This document shows positions 25,437-38,449 of a DNA stretch of 64,000 nt, in pieces. The stretch's first letter is position 1. Every line of letters begins with the position of its first letter. Under the pieces are notes generated by a model, which saw nothing but the letters and a program-made list of their open reading frames with translations, was not told where the DNA came from and ran no database searches. The translations under genes were made by a program, and so were the position numbers. Source of the DNA: Inia geoffrensis (Eukaryota; Chordata; Mammalia; Artiodactyla; Iniidae); NCBI GenBank assembly GCA_036417435.1, contig CM070910.1, positions 20,401,501-20,465,500 of the forward strand, given 5' to 3'.

Positions 25437-25544
25437 AAACACAGTACAGAATTTTGGGGTTTTATGTTTATATGTATACATTTCAGATAATATTTTCTAC
25501 TTCAGCTTGAATACCATTATAAATATCAATTGGAGTAAAGTACT

Positions 25545-25645
25545 GTTAGGAAATAAGCAAAATAACCCAGAATGATTAAATGACTGGGCCAAAGGGCACA
25601 GCCAGAAATAGAACCCAGAGGTTTCCCATTATCAGTGTCCTGCTC
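25545..25645 (-). repeat. MIR fragment
   Basis: gactgggccaaagggcacag ccagaaatagaacccagagg matches the antisense MIR core (ggtcacacagctagtaagtggcagagc). Confidence 0.6.
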
Positions 25646-25989
25646 AAATTAATAACCTGGGTAAGTCTGCATTTTCACCTTTCTCTACTATTGTCATGAT
25701 TCTTTAAAAGAAATGCAGCATTTAAAAATATTTGTTCCTCTTCTTTACTTTTCCTGCCTTCTCAGTCCTTCAATTTTAGCATGACTTAAAGCCCTAAACT
25801 GGGTCTTATAGGGTTGTGTTTATCAAACAGTGTTTTTGTGGGCTCCTGCTTGTCTATTTTTTCCCTGCGGCTCTATACTGAGAACCTATACTGCCTCCCT
25901 CTGGATAGGCTAACGATATCAAAATATCTACATAAAGCCAAAATCGGAAGAGGTCATCAATGAATGATGTAATTAAAAATAGCAATTTA

Positions 25990-26230
25990 TTCGGCAAATG
26001 TATAGAAACAGGAAGTAGATCAGTGATCATTTAGGGGTTGGAGAACTGGCAATAGGGGATTGATAGCCAAGAGGTACAGGGTTTCTTTTTGAGGTGACAA
26101 AAATGTGATTATGGTGATGGTTGCACTACTTTGAGGATATAGTAAAAACAACTCAATTGTACAACTTAAATGGATGGATTGTATGGTATGCGAAATTCCA
26201 ATAAAGCTGTTATCAAAAAAAAAAAAAAAA
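25990..26230 (+). repeat. L1ME-like 3' end with A tail
   Basis: gtgattatggtgatggttgc, ctcaattgtacaacttaaat, then tgtatggtatgcgaaattcc and poly-A: the standard end of old L1M elements. Confidence 0.75.
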
Positions 26231-26689
26231 TGAAGTTGTAATTCCTGTCCCTAAACCAGCAGGTGAAGTTTCCACAGTACGGGTAATACCCCCCAAACAC
26301 TATGCTGGGTATGGAGCTGGGTATGGGGGAAAGTCTGAAATGATCTAAATAATTAAAGTCTGCACCTATGGAGAAGAGGATAAAAATTAGGCTGAAAGAG
26401 AACACAGGAGATGAAAACATAATAAGCCCAAAGCAGAGAGCAAAAGCAGCAACCCCAGAAAGGCAACAGGGCAACAGAATTTTACCCACGAAAGAATCGA
26501 AGTATGTTAATTAACTGGCACTGATAAAATGTAAAGCTTGTATTTTGAAATATAATTAAAATGATAATAATATCTTAGAATATGCGCATGAAAATTCAGA
26601 ATAAATGCATTTGAATTAATAGATAAACTGACCGGAAAGTCAATAATAGACTTTCATTCAAAAGCAAAAAAAAAAAAAAAAAAGTTTCT

Positions 26690-27760
26690 GCATCTTTGGT
26701 CAAATTCTCTCATCTGAATCAGATCCACAGTGACAACTGCATAGCAGGCATCTCCTCCTGGATGTTACTCAGATGCCTCATTTCATCATAGTCAAAACGG
26801 AATTTACCATCACATCACACTCCGCACTAACTTGCACTGCTGCCCTGACTTCTTTTCCAATATTCCCAATCTCAGATTCTAACACCACCTGGCAATCTTC
26901 TTTGTTAGTACCCCTTCCCCCGCCCTTAGTCCACCCATACTATCAAGTCATTAGGTGTATTCCCCCTGTCACTGCCTCATTTCTAGTCATTATCACCTCT
27001 GACCAGATGGCTAGAGTATCCTAACGGACTGCTCTGCTGTCAGTCTTGCCCAGTTCAAACCCACTCTCCATAAAGCCACTGGCTAGATTCCTATAAAATA
27101 CAAATCCCCCTGCAACACTCCCTTGCTTAATATGCTTTAAGGACTTTTCCCCATTGCCACCAGGTTAAAATATGAAATACTTAGCAAGTCATACAAGATC
27201 CTCTATGATCTGGCCGCTCAGCTCTCCAGGAGCTTTTGTCTCCAAAAGATCAGGTTTTCTCTTGCCAATAGTCCTCTGCTGGGGAGAAAAATCTAACTGC
27301 CTTCCAGCAGGGCAGTGAAACATAAATCCATAAATCCAAGCGATCATCCATTCTTACCAGAAATGGCATGTATCACAGCATACTCTCAGAAATTAATCTT
27401 CATCTTCCATTGTGCTTCCAAACTATGCTTTATCAAAATGTACCCAAATTCACCTTAAACCAAATACAGAATAAACTTCTTCACCTTCATGAAATATTAC
27501 CACGGCCCTGCATCCAGCTGTGTTGAGACACAAAGCAAGTACAACCAGAGAACATGTCGTGTAAGCAGTTCTACATACACCCCTTGCACACAGAGCCCAA
27601 TACTTGCCAGGGTCCTTATTCCATCGTTCTTATGCACACATGTCTACCACCACCGCCATGCCACCAGAACATTTATTTTATAATTTCAGGTGCTTTTCCA
27701 CATTCATTTTCTTCAACAAATATCTTTCCATTTCCAAATAAGTTTTCATTTTAACTGTCC
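26690..27760 (+). repeat. L2 LINE relic
   Basis: Sense-strand L2 landmarks in order: ctcctcctggatgttactca, aacaccacctggcaatc, cccttgcttaatatgcttta, aagatcctctatgatctggc, then a 3' untranslated-like segment. The frames are broken. Confidence 0.7.
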
Positions 27761-29099
27761 ACTCACACAAAAGGAGAGTCATTAATACAAAAACCCAAAG
27801 GAAAATTAAAATTCTTTTGCTTCAGAAATACTCAGCAAATGGTACTAAGTCTCTAAAAATCATCTACCTATATGGTGCCCAAAACAAAGCCACGGATTTT
27901 TTTTAACAAAGTGAAGAGAACGTTTTAAAATTAACAGCATGTAACAAAGGAGCAAGGGCGTGAAAAATCACGCAAACTACCATAATGTGAAACATCCACA
28001 ACAGAAACAAATGCATGTGTTTATCTTTAGATAGATTTTAATAGGCTCTTAATAAATGCCCTCTTTAATATTTCTTATGAGACAAAATGGATTGTTTTAG
28101 CAACATTAAATTAGTTTTGAGAAGCATTTATCGTTCGTGTTATAATGTATTTTAGTCAGCAACCTCTCTTTCTTGATGCTGGTTGCCATAAGACAAGTAA
28201 TCCTGTGCTTAGTTATTTTTATTCAGAAAGATTTTAAACATCTCTATGTACATGTATTTCTTCCACAATTTGAATATTCATTAAGTATTGGGAAGAGTTT
28301 TTTGGCTATGTAAGAATATATCCCAGAATAAAATGTATTGGAAAACATTATTAAACTCTAAAACAGGTCTGATTTAGACCTGCTAAAACAAGGCTCATTT
28401 CAAGCCTCCTTTGCTCTTTGTCTAAAACTGTTACCTTCTCGAGTGCAAAGCCTGGGTATGTTTTGAGTTTAACATCATTACATAAATTGAGTATCTGTGA
28501 GCATTAATAGGTCAGGCTTATCATTGTTTAAGTCATAAAAAATAATATATTCTAGCACATACCCACATTTAGAACCCTCTAGAACCCTCTAAAAATGAGA
28601 TGATAGCTAAATATTTTATCAATTAACATTTATGGTGACCTCATAAGACTCCAGAGGGTAAGAGAAAAAAGACAAAAAAGAGCAGATTTATCTTTGATAC
28701 CTGCCTGCTCACTCTCATTATCAAGTCACAAGTGTATTATGCAATGAATCAATGAATAAGAAATAAGAAGTAATGTATAAGTAAACATAGATTTTTGTTA
28801 AATTAATCTTGAGAATTCAACCATAAAACACCCTAATTGTCTTTATGCATGGGAATAAATTATTAATAAGTCTATTCCAGAAGGGTCTTTGTTTAAAACT
28901 CATAACTTTTTAATGATAATAATCTCAAACTTAAGAGAAAATTTGTAAGAATAATTCCAAGAAAGCTTCTGTACCCTTCAACCAGACCCACACACATATT
29001 TGTGAACATTCTGATGTTTCAAGGGAAAAGATTTCCTAAGAAAGGATTCAGAAAAGGTCATCATACTGAATTTCATAATGGTGAAGTTTTAGGGTCCAA
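27761..29099. other. Unassigned intron sequence
   Basis: No gene or repeat recognised. A short exact tandem (agaaccctct twice) lies at about 28570-28590. Confidence 0.55.
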
Positions 29100-29465
29100 G
29101 GGCAGTGGTCAGTATTTATTTAGAATTTCCACACAGAGCTCTGTGTAGGCAACAACATGGAATAATGCAGTCTCTGCCCTTGAAGAACCATGTGATCAAC
29201 TAGAAGAGGAGACAGGCATCAGATGACAATGGATCATGAGTTCACAAGCATATTAGAAATAATAACTGTCAAAATGCCGTGAGAACGGCACAGCATAAAG
29301 AAGTAACCAGATGTAAAACTGCAGTAAACAAGGAGTCTTCTCCATTGAAATAGGTTTCAAACCAAGTTCTAAGTGAGAAGGCCTGTGATGGGCAAGAGTA
29401 GGTTATTCTGCACAAAGAAAAGGGGAAATTCAAGGGCACTGAAGCAGGTGTACTTGGGGGCCGAA
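29100..29465 (-). repeat. L2 LINE relic
   Basis: Antisense L2: gtatttatttagaatttcca, gcagtctctgcccttgaaga, aaatgccgtgagaacggcac, aagaaaaggggaaattcaag. Confidence 0.65.
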
Positions 29466-30035
29466 AAAAGATTCAGATATGCTTCATTAGATTCCTCAAA
29501 TATTTTTTTAAAGGAAAGATTTTGTGTTATCACATTTCATGTAGAAGAAAATCTGAACCTCAGACTGCATTCACAATCATAGCTATCAAGCTAAAGACAT
29601 AAAAGTAACACCCTCAAGCCTAATATTCTTGGTTGTATACTAAGCCACAGAGCCTTTGCAGCTTTTAAATTAAGTATTTATAATAAATGGAGAAAGAAAG
29701 AACTTTCTGTTAAGAGGAAATGCCCTTATCATTCAGGCTTCAATAAGGCTAACTGTAATAGGGCTTAAAATGACAGAAAAATAGAATAGTTATGAGCCTG
29801 TAAGTCTAAATAAAAAACTATCACTCCCATAAAACAAGGTGTTTCTTTCCTCAATTATTAAGTAAAAGTACTCTACAGGTCTTATTTCCAGAAACCAATT
29901 ATTCATAGGGGAGCATGAATTTCTTACCAAAATAAGGTGACAACCTCACCTTTGAACGGTAATAAATTTTGCATGTAGATGGATCAAAAGAGCACAGCAA
30001 AAATTAAAACACAAGGCGCAGTTTCCCGTGCACTT

Positions 30036-30037
30036 GC
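30036..30037 (-). promoter_or_regulatory. UTRN: Non-canonical GC 5' splice site of UTRN
   Basis: Read on the minus strand, the exon-intron junction is ATGCAG|GCAAGTGCAC. All positions except the second intron base match the donor consensus, as is typical of GC-AG introns, where U1 pairing is otherwise strong. Weaker GC sites are often associated with regulated splicing, which is an inference here. Confidence 0.9.
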
Positions 30038-30227
30038 CTGCATCTGCTGTGTGAGTTCCCTGGCCAGGACGGTGTCCTGAAGAGCATTCTCCCGCTGAGA
30101 GGCATCCGCAAGCACATTAACTGTGGTTTCTGCTTCTTGTATCCACTTTAGGAAGTTCTCCAGATCCCTGCGAGAGGCCTGCACTGTCCTCAGCTCACCC
30201 TCCAAGGCACTCTGTCTGTCAGCAATG
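30038..30227 (-). CDS. UTRN: Utrophin internal exon 6 of 6 (equivalent of dystrophin exon 55), GC donor
   Basis: This 190-bp exon is identical in length to dystrophin exon 55. The acceptor is tgtttcttgcag|CATTGC. The first base completes the split serine, and 63 codons follow: [34 protein letters not shown] (helix A of the next spectrin repeat, with its Trp) and RELTQQMQ at the end. The 3' boundary is CAG|GCAAGT, a GC donor rather than GT. GC donors are a minor but normal class, and the rest of the site is a perfect consensus. The conserved 190-bp length and phase-0 end support this boundary. The next GT, four bases downstream, would change the frame. Downstream intron sequence continues to the left window edge. 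Confidence 0.96.
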
Positions 30228-30894
30228 CTGCAAGAAACAACACGACAGGCATGTCTCCGTTACTTACAGTGTGACAGTCCACATCATGCACGCCCTAAAG
30301 AAAAATTAACAGATGGCCTCCAAGCAAACTTTATTTATTTCAGTACCTAATGTAACTGGGAGATTTGTTTATATGTGTGTCTGGAATAATCCTTAATGGA
30401 GGGGTAATGTGAATTTTGAGGAGAGGGAGAGAGAGATGAATATTAACAAAATCACATCCATATCATAAAATAATTATAACATTTTACAGCTCGTAATTGT
30501 ACGTTGTTATTCCCCATACATTTTATTTCAGTACCTTAGTATCATTTCTGACACTCAAAAGGCAATATCAATAAATATTCATACAAGTGACTAAATTAAT
30601 TCTAGGAAGACGTAAAATCTGAAGAAGTGTTTAAGATACAATCAAACAATTTAAAGGGCTTACTTTATATATTTTAAACACTTCAGATCAATGCAAACTG
30701 GTTCTTCAAGCTGATATAATAATATTATATTCGGAAGACACTGGACAATCAAGTTTTTATAAAGCTTTCATTAAATCTACATCAAAATTAAAGCATATAA
30801 CTATCTTGGAGTTGCAGGATTTAACAGACACACACACCTGTAAATCCAACCTTTAAAACTTCATATATCTCAAAGCTCCATATAAAGAAAACAA

Positions 30895-31475
30895 ACAACT
30901 TAATTTGCGAATGGGCACCAACAATTTCACTCCTAGGTATTCAAACCCAAGAGAACTAAAAAATATGTCCACACAAAAACTTATACAAAAATGTTTATAT
31001 CAGCATTATTTAGAAGATCCGAACAGCAGAATCACCCCAAATATCCATCAATTGGAAGGGGAATTACTAAACAAAATGTAGTATATTCACCCACGAAATA
31101 TTACTCAGCCATAAAAAGGAATGAGGTACTGATACATGCTCAGCATGGATGGACCTTGAAAACACCATGCCAAGTGAAAGAAACCAGACACAAAAGGCCA
31201 CATATTGTGTGATTCCATTTATATGAAATACTTAAAAGAAGTAAATCCACAGAAGGAGAAAGTAGATTAGTTGCTGACTAGGACTGGAAGGTAGAAGGAA
31301 ATGGGGACAGACTGCTAATGGGTGGTGGGTTTCTTTTCAGGGTGATAAACTGTTCTGAAATTAAGAGTGTGGTGATGGCTGCACAACAGAGAAAATATAC
31401 TAAAAACCATTAAGTTGTACGCTTTCAAAGGGTGAATTTCATGGTATATGAACTGTTATCACAAGTTAAAAATCA
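30895..31475 (+). repeat. L1M ORF2-tail and 3' UTR fragment
   Basis: ttcactcctaggtattcaaa, cccaaatatccatcaattgg, attactcagccataaaaagg, gtggtgatggctgcacaaca: L1M order. The frame at 30991-31212 is part of this relic. Confidence 0.8.
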
Positions 31476-31499
31476 ACACATGTAATATGATCTTATTTA

Positions 31500-31560
31500 C
31501 ATATTTTTTCTATCTGTCCATCCACTCATCCATCCATTCATCATCATCCATCCGTATTTC
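31500..31560 (+). repeat. (ATCC)n-type simple repeat
   Basis: Runs of atccatccattcatcatcat and related four-base units. Confidence 0.7.
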
Positions 31561-31714
31561 TATCTGTATATATAGATAGAGGGAGAAACGTCTGGAACAC
31601 TAACCTAATATTAAAATAGTTCCAGGTGCTGGGATTTGATGTGGTTTACTTTCCTATTTGTACTTTTCTGCATTCTTTGAATTTATAATAAACAAGTATC
31701 TTTTTTACATATCA

Positions 31715-32337
31715 ATAAACACATTCCTTTTAAAAAATGGGTAAAAGATGTAAACAGACATATCATCATAGAAGATATATGGATAGTAAAAAGCACATGA
31801 AAAGCTACTCAACATCAATAATTATCAGAAAAATGTAAATTCAATCCACAATGAGATATCACTACATATTAGAATGGCTTTAAGAAAATGACCAAACCAA
31901 GTGCTGATAAGAATGTAAAGTAATTGCAACTCTCATACACTGCAGGTAGGAGTGTAAAATGGTATGGCCATATTGAAAAACAGTTTGGCAGTTTTTTATA
32001 AAGTTAACCATGCACTTAAGACATAAGCCAGCAATCCTATTCCTAAGTATTTACCCAAGAGAAATGAAAACATATGTCTACACAAAACCTGTACACAAAT
32101 GCTCATAGCAGCTTTATTCATAATGGTCCAAAACTCATAATAACCCAAACGTCATCAACTAGTAAATAGATAAACTGGGGTACATGCATATAATGGAATA
32201 CTACTGAGCAATAAAAATCTAAAAACTAATGATGGATACATCAACATGAATGGAACCTCAAATGTATTTTGCTAAGTGAAAGAAGCCAGACATAAAAGCT
32301 ACATACTACGATCCCATTTATATGACATTCTGGAATG
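31715..32337 (+). repeat. L1M ORF2-tail fragment
   Basis: acatgaaaagctactcaaca, gatatcactacatattagaa, tcctattcctaagtatttac, taatggaatactactgagca. A second L1M copy in the same orientation as the one just before it. Confidence 0.8.
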
Positions 32338-32339
32338 TC

Positions 32340-32910
32340 ATCAACTTCAACTCAGCATTTACTTACTGAAAAACCGCCAACAGCGTTTGGCTGCCTACAG
32401 AACAAATTCAAATTGCTTCTGCTGGAACTCAGTGTCCTCCATAATCTATCACTAACTTACTTTTCCAGCTTTACGCCCCTAGTTATTTCCAGTAGTTCAG
32501 ATCAAAGTGGTATGTTCCTTTTTCTCTAGAATATTCTTAATACTATGTCCACATAATTTTATACCCACATAAAAAATATTCTTCTGACAATGTTCACCTA
32601 TCAAAGTCCTTCCAATCCTTTAAGGGTTAAAGCTACCTCCTTCAGAACATCTCAGCCCAATTAGGTTTCCTTGTCCTGAGTTCATAAAAGGTCGAAACTC
32701 CTCTTCATTCAGAAATTCATCATATGTATCCTGGAAAAGCCCTTAGATTGTGATCTTATTTTACCCTTAAATTTTACTTTATCTATATCAGAGATTTCTT
32801 GTCTGTCTCCCTGTTCCATAAACTCACTATGGGCAGAAGCAGTCTTTTGTATCTCCATATTCCTCAGAGTCTTTATTAGAGCATTATGATAGTTTTATAG
32901 AATTAAAATC
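32340..32910 (+). repeat. L2 LINE 3' relic
   Basis: ctccataatctatcactaac, tcaaagtccttccaatcctt, cttgtctgtctccctgttcc then actcactatgggcagaagca follow the L2 3' order. Confidence 0.65.
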
Positions 32911-33899
32911 TTTTTATAATATGCCTTTAAAATTACCTCCCAAACTCCACTTTTCAAGAAGCTACTGACAGAAGTCCTCTACAATACCTAGTTTGTAAAT
33001 CCACAAAGAAGACAATATAAGAAGCTTAAAAACAAGAAATCCAACAGGCTCTCATGCTAATGGTGAAAGGAGATCTCAGAAAAGAGGGCAATGCACCAAA
33101 CTGGATCAGATGAGGGCTGTCTTCATCATTCCAACTGTTATGTTTCTTGTTTTAAGTTGACAAAATTAACAAAGGAGACACTGTGACAAAACAATAACTC
33201 AAAAGAGGACAAAAACAAACAAACTCCATGAGATCCTAGGAGAAAAGCACAGAAAATCCCCAGGATAATGGCTGTGCAGCAGGCCTGGAAAGCTGTCTCC
33301 AGAACAAATGTCTACAAGAAAAAAAATTTGAAGTGATAGACTGCTTAATGTGACTGACCTTGTCAATCACTGTCAGGCCAGTGGAAAATGTGGGAAGAAT
33401 TAGCAATAGGTGCAAAGAAAACTAAGCATATAAAAACAAGGCAATTATTAATTTCAGGTAAAATAAACAGAGAAGCAAAATTATAGTAAACTTTAGTTCC
33501 TGGATGTTAATGATGTTTAGACAGGCATAATAATGTCAACACTGAATATCTGCTTCTCTAAAAATTCAATGATAAGATGGTAGAGCCACTATGGAAAACA
33601 ATATGGCAGTTCCTCAAAAACGTAAAAATAGAATTAACATGATCAAGCAAGGAGAAGAAAAAAGCTGCCGCAAGGGAGAGGGACTGTAGTGAGTAGTGAG
33701 AGTACCACTATAGTCTATTATAAATCTTTCAGTATTTTAAATATTTTTGTAATCATATTCATATATTTAATTTTTTATATTTAGAAGTTATCCACCAGAA
33801 TTTGGGTGGTTGGTGGTGATGGTGTTTAATCTTCCACCTAACCCTGCCCATATTTTCAATTATTAAAATATCAACTGAAGAAAATATTAAGAATAGCCA

Positions 33900-34110
33900 G
33901 GGCTTCCCTGGTGGCGCAGTGGTTGAGAGTCCGCCTGCCGATGCAGGGGACACGGGTTCGTGCCCCGGTCTGGGAAGATCCCACATGCCGTGGAGCTGCG
34001 AGGCTCGTGAGCCATGGCCGCCGAGCCTGCGCGTCCGGAGCCTGTGCGCCGCAACGGGAGAGGCCACAACAGTGAGAGGCCCACATACAGCAAAAAAAAA
34101 AAAAAAGAAA
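33900..34110 (+). repeat. CHR-type SINE
   Basis: Full-length copy ending in cccacatacagc plus A tail. The target duplication is near aagaatagcca / aagaataccca with one or two changes. Confidence 0.92.
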
Positions 34111-34192
34111 AAGAATACCCAAATAAAGATTGTGCCAAAAAAGTACTAGAATTAAAGGAGTATACAGGCACAATTAATCAACTATGAACAGA

Positions 34193-34308
34193 CGATTCTA
34201 ATTTTAAGAGCACTCATATAAAATTTAGTAATTATAAAATTTAGTAAAGTAGACTATTCTTATTTTAAGAACACATATAAAATTTAGTAATTATAAAATT
34301 CAGCAAAG
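34193..34308. repeat. Local tandem duplication, about 58 bp twice
   Basis: Two successive units share ttattttaag / taattttaag, then ataaaatttagtaattataa and aaatt(t/c)ag(t/c)aaagt. The two units differ by a few substitutions and a 2-bp gap. Confidence 0.85.
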
Positions 34309-34839
34309 TCAAACACGTTCAGCTTACATAATCAATATCCTTTATTCTTAAGAATATTCACACGTACATAACAGGTTACGTGGCAAACAGCTAATGTAGA
34401 AACACATCATTATGAATTAGCTCTATTAAACCCTAAGAATGCCCAGACTAGGGAAAAGGATGCAAATGTCTAAGAACCTCATGGGTGAAGGTGGAGATTC
34501 CCTCTACTTGAGAGACACTTATAAACTAAACAAGCATGAAGCAAGGACCAGGCTAGCAGGGGAGGTGGAAAGCCTACAGTCATGCTTCAGAGGAAAAGGG
34601 AGCTAAGAGAATCATGAGCGCCTGACCTTAGACAATGTTGGTTCCACTGGGTTGGGTAATACCAGCAGCATATTTTGGTGACCAGTGGAACATTCTGAAT
34701 CCAGAAGCTAGGGCATTGATTGTAAAACTGTCAAATTATCTACTAGTCATCAGTGGGAAAACAGATTCTCCTTTAAAAGTATTCACTTTGTAGGAAACTG
34801 CTAAAAGATAACTTTTAGACAATGGTTAAGAGATGTCTA

Positions 34840-35043
34840 GGGCTTCCCTGGTGGTGCAGTGGTTAAGAGTCCACCTGCCGATGCAGGGGACACGGGTTCA
34901 TGCCCCGGTCCGGGAAGATCCCACATGCCGTGGAGCAGCTGGGCCCGTGAGCCATGGCCGCTGAGCCTGCGCGTCCGGAGCCCGTGCTCCGCAACGGGAG
35001 AGGCCACAACAGTGAGAGGACCGCGTACCGCAAAAAAAAAAAA
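34840..35043 (+). repeat. CHR-type SINE with 12-bp target duplication
   Basis: Complete copy. The duplication AAGAGATGTCTA is perfect at 34828-34839 and 35044-35055. Confidence 0.95.
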
Positions 35044-35074
35044 AAGAGATGTCTACTTTATTGGTTACTAAAGC

Positions 35075-35480
35075 AAAAGAATACAGGTTTTGGATCAAGG
35101 CAGACATGGCTCCACCACTGACTAGCTGTGAAACCTGGGGCAGTTGCCCACCTCCTCACGCATCATTTCCATCACCCCTAAACTCCACTTGCCACACAAG
35201 GTTCTCCATGGTCTGAGCCTTGCTTACCTTTCCAAGTATCATCTCATTATTCCAAGCCTCATGCTACCTACAAAAACGAGCCAATTACTAACCCTCAAAG
35301 TGGTCACCGTTTCACATCCAGAGCTTTACTTTTTATTTCTTTTACTTTAAATATCCTTCCTCACCCCTCCATCCCCCCACTAAACTTTTCCCTTTCCACC
35401 TGGTTAATTTCTACTCACCCTACAGAACTTGGTGCAGATACTTTCCAAACCTATAGTACCTCATTCCATAGCATCCCATA
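35075..35480 (+). repeat. MIR fragment followed by L2 fragment
   Basis: gactagctgtgaaacctggg is MIR core. After it come ttctccatggtctgagcctt and ctcattattccaagcctcat, which are L2-like. Confidence 0.6.
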
Positions 35481-36119
35481 ATTTCTCTTATGGTGCCTAT
35501 TAGCAGGCCATTACTGCTGTAACAACAAATCACCACAAACATAGTGGCTTATAACATTTTTCCCTAACCTTGTATATGAATTTGGTGAAATCCTGGAAAA
35601 GTAATTCTATTTATAGGATACAAATGTACAATTTAATAATAAATGTCCTAGGGAATTTTTTAAAATTCACAAATATCTGGTGTCATAGCTTTTGTATCAT
35701 GATCATAATCAACAACTAAAAGTAATAAACATACTGAAAACTAAACTCTATTTACAGCAGTCCGAATTGTCTTCATGTTATTATAATAAATATACATTTA
35801 AAAATGTATAACCATAGTATTTATACTAATTTATAACCTGATTTTTGAAATTAATATAATTTCATATGAAATCTGTAACAGAATATAGCTAAAAGATATC
35901 AGCTCTCCACATCATTCATTTTATTCTTTTTTTAAAAGGCTAGAGTATGGTATACTGGGCACGACAAGACACTACAAGAATCTTTTATTTATTTTCAAGG
36001 AATTTCACATGATTTATCATAATACCATAAGGCAAAAAAATCAATAAAATTAGATGCTCAGAAGTATGTAGACACAGTTTATGACACAGGCTAATAAATT
36101 ACTTTTAATGCCATTTATA

Positions 36120-36240
36120 CACTGCTCTCAGAAGGAAACCACCTAATTTTACCACCTCTGCCATTTACTAGCTATATGCCTTGGGGTAAACCACTTCAAA
36201 TCTCCAATTTTCTTTTTCCATCCTTAAAATAAAGAGCTTG
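36120..36240 (+). repeat. MIR fragment
   Basis: ctgccatttactagctatat gccttggggtaaaccacttc follows the MIR core. Confidence 0.65.
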
Positions 36241-36395
36241 GACTAGTTGAGTAAAGGGCCCGTGTCAGAATCTCGAGGGGTCCTTTTAAAACTACATATT
36301 CCATCACAGAGATTATAAAACCTACTGGAAGAGTTCCTCCATTCTCACTCCATCCCTAGCTTCAAATTCAGCTTCATTAAGAATCACTGCATGTA

Positions 36396-36562
36396 GGGAC
36401 TTCCCTCGTGGTCCAGTGGATAAGACTCCGCGCTCCCAATGCAGGGGGGTCCAAGTTCAATCCCTGGCTGAGGAACTAAATCCCGCATCCATGCCGCAAC
36501 TAAAGTCTGAATGCCGCAGCTAAGAAGTACACATGCCACACTAAAGATCCTGCATGCCGCAG
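36396..36562 (+). repeat. Older CHR-1-like SINE
   Basis: gggacttccctcgtggtcca gtggataagactccgcgctc, then gttcaatccctggctgagga actaaatcccgcat: an older subfamily without the gcgtaccgc tail. The A tail is lost. Confidence 0.85.
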
Positions 36563-38449
36563 GATTTTAAGTTCAGGAAATTATGGCTAATAGACAAAGG
36601 CAGAGAAGATTTTTTTTTTAAATCTTGTAAAACCCACAAATCACAAAGAATAAAGATAGGCTGAAAACCTAAAAGACAAAACTTTTGAAGTTTAGAAGGA
36701 TAATTCTAGCAAAAAAATTTTTTTACTTCAAACGGAAGTAGCAGACTATAGAATTCTTTAATGCAAGAAATGGTGCAGACTGAAAGTATAAATAACTTCT
36801 CATAAAAGATTTAAAGAATGTGTGTGTGGCAGATTTATAATAGTTGATATTAAAGGGAACTTGGATTTTTTAAATGTAAACTCTTAGCTTTTAAAGAGAT
36901 TTCTGTTATAAAAGCAACTATGATAGGCTACAAAATAGCTTATAGTCATTTTGTAGCATTACAAAACATGGCCACCCATATAACTGAATTTTTTAAATGT
37001 TATATTAAGTGTTAAATAATGCTTCATTTTTAAGCTATAAGATATAATATTGTTTAATCAAACGTGCATGTGCTTATAATTGGTCAAAAGAGTGTCTGAA
37101 CACAAGTAGATATGTCTTTTTTTTTTAAGACTTCAATGCAAAAGAGTGTCTTAGCAAACCCACAGATATGTGTTGCTAAATTTTGGTATACTTTAAAGGT
37201 TTACGTTTACAGTTACATGAGATTTAAATATATTTACCTCTTCTAGAGTGGAAAATAGTAGCATCAGTAGTTTGAGTGGCACGTAAAAAACTTACAATGA
37301 AACAATTCTTTAAGCTTCCCATTGAGTAATCACAAGGTAATTTGTCCTTTTGTGTATAAAGTATCATTTAGCTAGGAAATATAGTAAAGCACACTTCAAT
37401 GCAGTGGATTTAATGAAGAATTAGTCACTGGAGATATCCCCAACCACCTATGGTACTTTGTGACCAGTCTCTGTTGCGTAGAGATTGGGTCATCATCAGG
37501 CACTTAAAAATTCACTCCATGGAACTCAAGGAGACTGTTCTAAGCTGCTAATACCACACCACTTGGGAAGCTTAAGAGAGGTACCCGCAACCCCACTATT
37601 CAAGATAGAACTATTCCTGTGTGAGGATTTATCACACCACATCCTATTTCCCTTTTAACTAAGTCACTACCAGATATTTGGTCTTAGCCAACCAATACCG
37701 GACCATAACCCCAATACTGCTCCATACCTTTCCCAATCTACCCCCAAAACCCTTCTTCTATTAAGCCTGGAAACCTATTCTACGATGGGGAGATTCCTCA
37801 GATCGATCCTTTTACCCTGTCTTAAGTGAAATTGGTTTCCCTAGAGCCATCAGTTTGTCTGCAGACTTCTAACGAAGTTTTTTTCTTTTTTCTCTCAGAC
37901 CCTATATGCCTCGTGATGAACAACTGTTGGAATGAGGGTCCGCCTCCTTCTAATTGCTACTTCCAAGGCGCTGTTCTCCCATTTTCCAGGCAAAATCCTA
38001 CTCCTTCAAAGCAGAAGACATTTTGCATTATGCTCATATACTGACCTCCAGGTCCATGGTAACTCCACATAGGCTGCTCACTGCCTCAACAGGTAAGTGG
38101 AGTCTGAAATCCAACTCAAGATCTGCTTGCCAAGCCATAGGCTCCAGCGAGGGACTGAACCTCCCAGGGAAAGGGACATGATAGACACCATTATGCACTA
38201 GTGCATCCCGGTCTCCACTACCTTACAAATACCTTCCTCTCCCCTGCTCCCTCTCCGTCTGACTTTCATCTGCATTCTTTCTAATTGCCTCCGAGTAGAT
38301 ACACATTGCTAAAGAACACCACAACAGGGCTATCTTTCCTTTACATCATTATAATAAATCACAAATAGGCACCCAACACTGCCCAGCACTAAAGTTCCCC
38401 TAGGAAGCTCTCTGTCCCACCCACCTAGATCCTACAGCTGATCCTCTTT
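36563..38449. other. Unassigned intron sequence
   Basis: The left half is AT-rich and featureless. From about 37440 the composition becomes C-rich and could be an old LTR or further L2, but I cannot assign it. Confidence 0.45.

Larger units (their letters stand above)
1..30037 (-). other. UTRN: UTRN intron, at least 30 kb (partial)
   Basis: Begins with the GC donor and runs off the left edge. The next shared utrophin exon (spectrin repeat preceding the WW/EF/ZZ region) was not found on the minus strand, so it lies outside the window. The intron carries the candidate alternative first exon at 24309-24410. Confidence 0.85.

Noticed and set aside
1..30037. Search for the next shared utrophin exon
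   Set aside because: No minus-strand segment reads as the expected following spectrin-repeat exon with splice sites, so it must lie beyond the left edge.
29984..30205. ATG-initiated minus-strand frame over the utrophin exon
   Set aside because: The methionine is created by reading an internal GAG-GGT context from an upstream ATG-like triplet and the frame runs into intron. The splice-bounded exon 30038-30227 is the real unit.
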